Assembly (NCBI GenBank): GCA_003554445.1
Contig: PWGJ01000018.1
Coordinates: forward strand, 1-17,176
Direction: 5' to 3'
DNA length: 17,176 bases
DNA from: Candidatus Nealsoniibacteriota bacterium
Lineage (GTDB): Bacteria > Patescibacteriota > Minisyncoccia > Minisyncoccales > PWPS01
This document shows, one piece after another, positions 15,084-17,176 of the stretch (the stretch's first letter is position 1; every line of letters begins with the position of its first letter). Below the pieces are notes generated by a model. It saw nothing but the letters and a program-made list of their open reading frames with translations. It did no database searches and was not told the origin of the DNA. Made by a program: the position numbers and the translations under genes.

Positions 15084-16787
15084 ATGAAAAAAATAGAATT
15101 TAAATCTTTTCTTTTGGTTTTATCCGGAATAATTCTCTTTTTGGTAATGATAGTTACTTTTACCGATTTTACCGATTGGCAACAATTGAGAGGATTGCTC
15201 TATCCGACAATGACCAGTGATGAAATAAGCGGGACAAAACAAAACAGATTGCAGGTATTGGCTTTCAAAAATACTCACCTTCCAAATAAAGAATACGAGT
15301 TCGATGACGAATACAATATTTCGATCTCACAAATAGTTGAAGATTTTACGACTCCGGGTTTGAATGCGGGAGGGACTACTCCTTACGTAGTCGAATCAAA
15401 TCAAGATATGAAAAATATAATTCTGGAAGCTCCCCCTTCAAATTTTGTCGGCTGGTCGGGTTGTGATGCGGATACGGGAACCAGATGTCAAATTTCGGTA
15501 ACCGATCACCAAAGAAAAAAAGTGGAAGCTCACTACAGCGTTCCCGAGCCTCGTGATCCTTTGCAACTTTTCAGTGTAAGTAATAATCCGATCGGAGGAG
15601 AGTTAACCGATGAGTGGGTTAATGCCAATCCCGAACTCGTTTACAAAGCGGCTTATGTAGAATTGGAGGGGGAAATTCCGCCTACGATAGGCAGTTTGAA
15701 TCCCAGACTGCAGTTGACTTTGGGTGGAAACGAACTCGAAGGACCAATTCCCGGAGAAATCGGTGATTTAACTGCCACCGACTATATAGGTCTGCAAAAA
15801 AATCAACTCGAAGGACCGATTCCTCCTGAAGTCGGTAATCTTTCTCCCATATATTTTTTAGCTTACATGAATGAGCTTGAGCAAGAGATTCCGGAAGAGA
15901 TGGGAGATATGGGATCCAGAGTGGAAAGATTGGAGCTTCACGATAATAATTTGACCGGAACGGTGCCTGCAAACTTAGCCGAAGGAATAAACGACTTAAC
16001 TCCCAGTGAACTACGTCTATATAATAATCAGCTGGAGGCGGCCGAAGACGGTCTTATTTCCGAATCGAATATCGACGGATTTAATTTTCATAACAATAAC
16101 TTTAATGTTTCAAGCAGTATGGATGTTTTATGGGACGCCGCCGAAAGATCGGGGACTTATATCGATTTTTGTGAAAATCCTACCGACGGTGGAACCATCT
16201 ATTACGATATTGACGGAGAAATCGTAAACACAAATATAAGAGATGCGGTAAATGCAGCCCTGGAAGAAGGTTGGGATGTCTATATTCCCATAGAATTGAG
16301 GCAACGATATCGAGCATACTGCCATTGGCGAGGAGGACCATCTTGTAGCGGCGGTGGTTCATGTTCCATAAATACGGATGAAGATGGAAACTGTACCGGT
16401 TGTAGTTTGAGTGCCAGTTGTGACCCGCCAATATGCTCCAACTTCGCTGAACCACCCCCGGGAAGTGTCGATTGCGCCAGGCTCACCGACCCGATTGAGT
16501 CTCCTGAAGACGTAGACCCCAATTCCGTGGGAATTCCCGCTGACGGCCTTCAAGGATTAAGACATGTCTATCATTACGACAGTTGTGAGTGGTGGGTAGG
16601 TCCCGGAGACGATTGCCGTCCGGTTTGTGATCATGACTTTAGTTGTGGTGGTTGTGATGATTGTCCTCTAGTTTACGACCAAGGCTGTTATCATACCGGT
16701 GATTTTGAATATGAAAGTGATCCCAATGATCCTTCTCAAGATGAGCCTTTCAGAGGAATCTGTGATACCGTTCATACTCTTTATTAA
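15084..16787 (+). CDS. exported InlB-B-like, LRR and Cys-rich protein
   Basis: 567 residues. Residues 9-26 are a hydrophobic signal peptide or signal anchor with no clear cleavage site. Residues about 105-151 resemble one divergent InlB B-repeat (FVGWSGCDADTG, then KKVEAHY), with C127 and C135 as a probable disulfide. Residues about 170-340 carry about six LRRs of the same LEGPIPxEIGxL type as the upstream gene. Residues 345-412 form a further globular region, and 363-567 are Cys-rich: 17 Cys, including the CGGCDDC cluster at 521-527. Extracellular disulfides or metal binding are both possible. It starts 12 bp after the upstream LRR gene, with no Shine-Dalgarno, and shares its repeat type, so it probably arose by duplication and acts together with it at the cell surface. 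Confidence 0.88.
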   Translation: MKKIEFKSFLLVLSGIILFLVMIVTFTDFTDWQQLRGLLYPTMTSDEISGTKQNRLQVLAFKNTHLPNKEYEFDDEYNISISQIVEDFTTPGLNAGGTTPYVVESNQDMKNIILEAPPSNFVGWSGCDADTGTRCQISVTDHQRKKVEAHYSVPEPRDPLQLFSVSNNPIGGELTDEWVNANPELVYKAAYVELEGEIPPTIGSLNPRLQLTLGGNELEGPIPGEIGDLTATDYIGLQKNQLEGPIPPEVGNLSPIYFLAYMNELEQEIPEEMGDMGSRVERLELHDNNLTGTVPANLAEGINDLTPSELRLYNNQLEAAEDGLISESNIDGFNFHNNNFNVSSSMDVLWDAAERSGTYIDFCENPTDGGTIYYDIDGEIVNTNIRDAVNAALEEGWDVYIPIELRQRYRAYCHWRGGPSCSGGGSCSINTDEDGNCTGCSLSASCDPPICSNFAEPPPGSVDCARLTDPIESPEDVDPNSVGIPADGLQGLRHVYHYDSCEWWVGPGDDCRPVCDHDFSCGGCDDCPLVYDQGCYHTGDFEYESDPNDPSQDEPFRGICDTVHTLY

Positions 16788-16796
16788 AGTATTAAA

Positions 16797-17176
16797 ATGA
16801 GTAAAAACAAACAAAAATTAGCTCTGCTTTTAATCCTGACCGGCCTCTTTTTGGTGTCAGTAACAGCTTTTGGACAAACCACCCAACTTCCTCCCGATTC
16901 CGAGCGTCCGGGAGAATCTATAATAGAAGAGCTTCCCCAGCCTACGGACCCACCCTTGGATCCTTGCCCTTACCCGGAGAGAGAACCCAGATTCGTCTAC
17001 AGAGAAAAAGTAGTTCACGAAGAGAGACAATTCAGAGCAGAGCATACCGGTTGCGGTGGAGACATAATGATGAGAAAGTGGCAAGTGGTCGGTATAGAAA
17101 TAGGGCGATGCGAGGGAACACAGCCCAATCCGGACTGCTCAAACCCGACATGGAGAGATGAGTTCATCTACTTTTA
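16797..17176 (+). CDS. exported Pro/Cys-containing protein, 3'-truncated by the window edge
   Basis: The frame is open from ATG 16797 to the last base (126 codons plus 2 nt). Residues 1-about 26 are a clear signal peptide: a lysine-rich start, a hydrophobic core (LALLLILTGLFLVSV) and AFG before a likely cut. Residues 27-60 are Pro/Glu-rich, like a flexible stalk. The visible remainder has four cysteines (DPCPYP, TGCGGD, GRCEG, PDCSN). No family is recognised. It starts 9 bp after the Cys-rich LRR gene, with no Shine-Dalgarno, and continues a run of three consecutive exported proteins. Its real size and any C-terminal anchor lie outside the window. Confidence 0.82.
   Translation, partial: MSKNKQKLALLLILTGLFLVSVTAFGQTTQLPPDSERPGESIIEELPQPTDPPLDPCPYPEREPRFVYREKVVHEERQFRAEHTGCGGDIMMRKWQVVGIEIGRCEGTQPNPDCSNPTWRDEFIYF

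Noticed and set aside
16964..17161. 65-codon plus-strand ORF near the right edge
   Set aside because: It overlaps, out of frame, the exported-protein gene that begins at ATG 16797, has a clear signal peptide and stays open to the window end.

Overview
The window looks like chromosomal DNA from a low-GC bacterium of the Candidate Phyla Radiation (Patescibacteria). I infer this from the combination of a VirD4/TraG-like ATPase preceded by a small charged partner, a LysM-M23 peptidase with the NAVDIANxCGTP-type metal site, a short TraR/DksA zinc-finger protein, very large hypothetical membrane or surface proteins, tight gene packing, and many starts without a Shine-Dalgarno sequence. The phylum cannot be fixed from sequence reading alone. 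The genetic code appears standard: one gene ends in TGA, the others in TAA or TAG.

Layout. (1) 1-7474, plus strand: polynucleotide phosphorylase (5' end outside the window), a small coiled-coil protein overlapping it, a 1540-residue membrane protein with a giant charged helical region carrying six evenly spaced tryptophan pairs, and a TraR/DksA-type zinc-finger protein. (2) 10228-7471, minus strand: a small charged protein followed by the conjugation-type ATPase. This operon is convergent with the first, their stop codons overlap by 4 bp, and each operon seems to have its terminator inside the other's coding sequence. (3) 11287-10301, minus strand: a membrane-anchored LysM-LysM-M23 peptidoglycan hydrolase with a textbook sigma70 promoter, a 110-nt leader and a strong terminator. 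(4) 11473 to the right edge, plus strand: rsmA/ksgA, then three exported proteins (a 918-residue plant-type LRR protein, a 567-residue InlB-B-like/LRR/Cys-rich protein, and a Pro/Cys protein cut off by the window end).

How the genes may work together. pnp, dksA and ksgA are RNA and ribosome housekeeping genes. Most other genes concern the cell envelope: an intracellular rod tethered to an extracellular SH3b-containing domain, a wall hydrolase, a DNA or protein transfer ATPase, and a set of secreted LRR proteins that could mediate contact with a host or other cells. These links are inference from co-location.

There is no gene-free stretch over 300 bases. The longest gap, 11288-11472, holds a divergent promoter pair and a structured leader. 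I saw no tRNA, rRNA, CRISPR array or insertion sequence.
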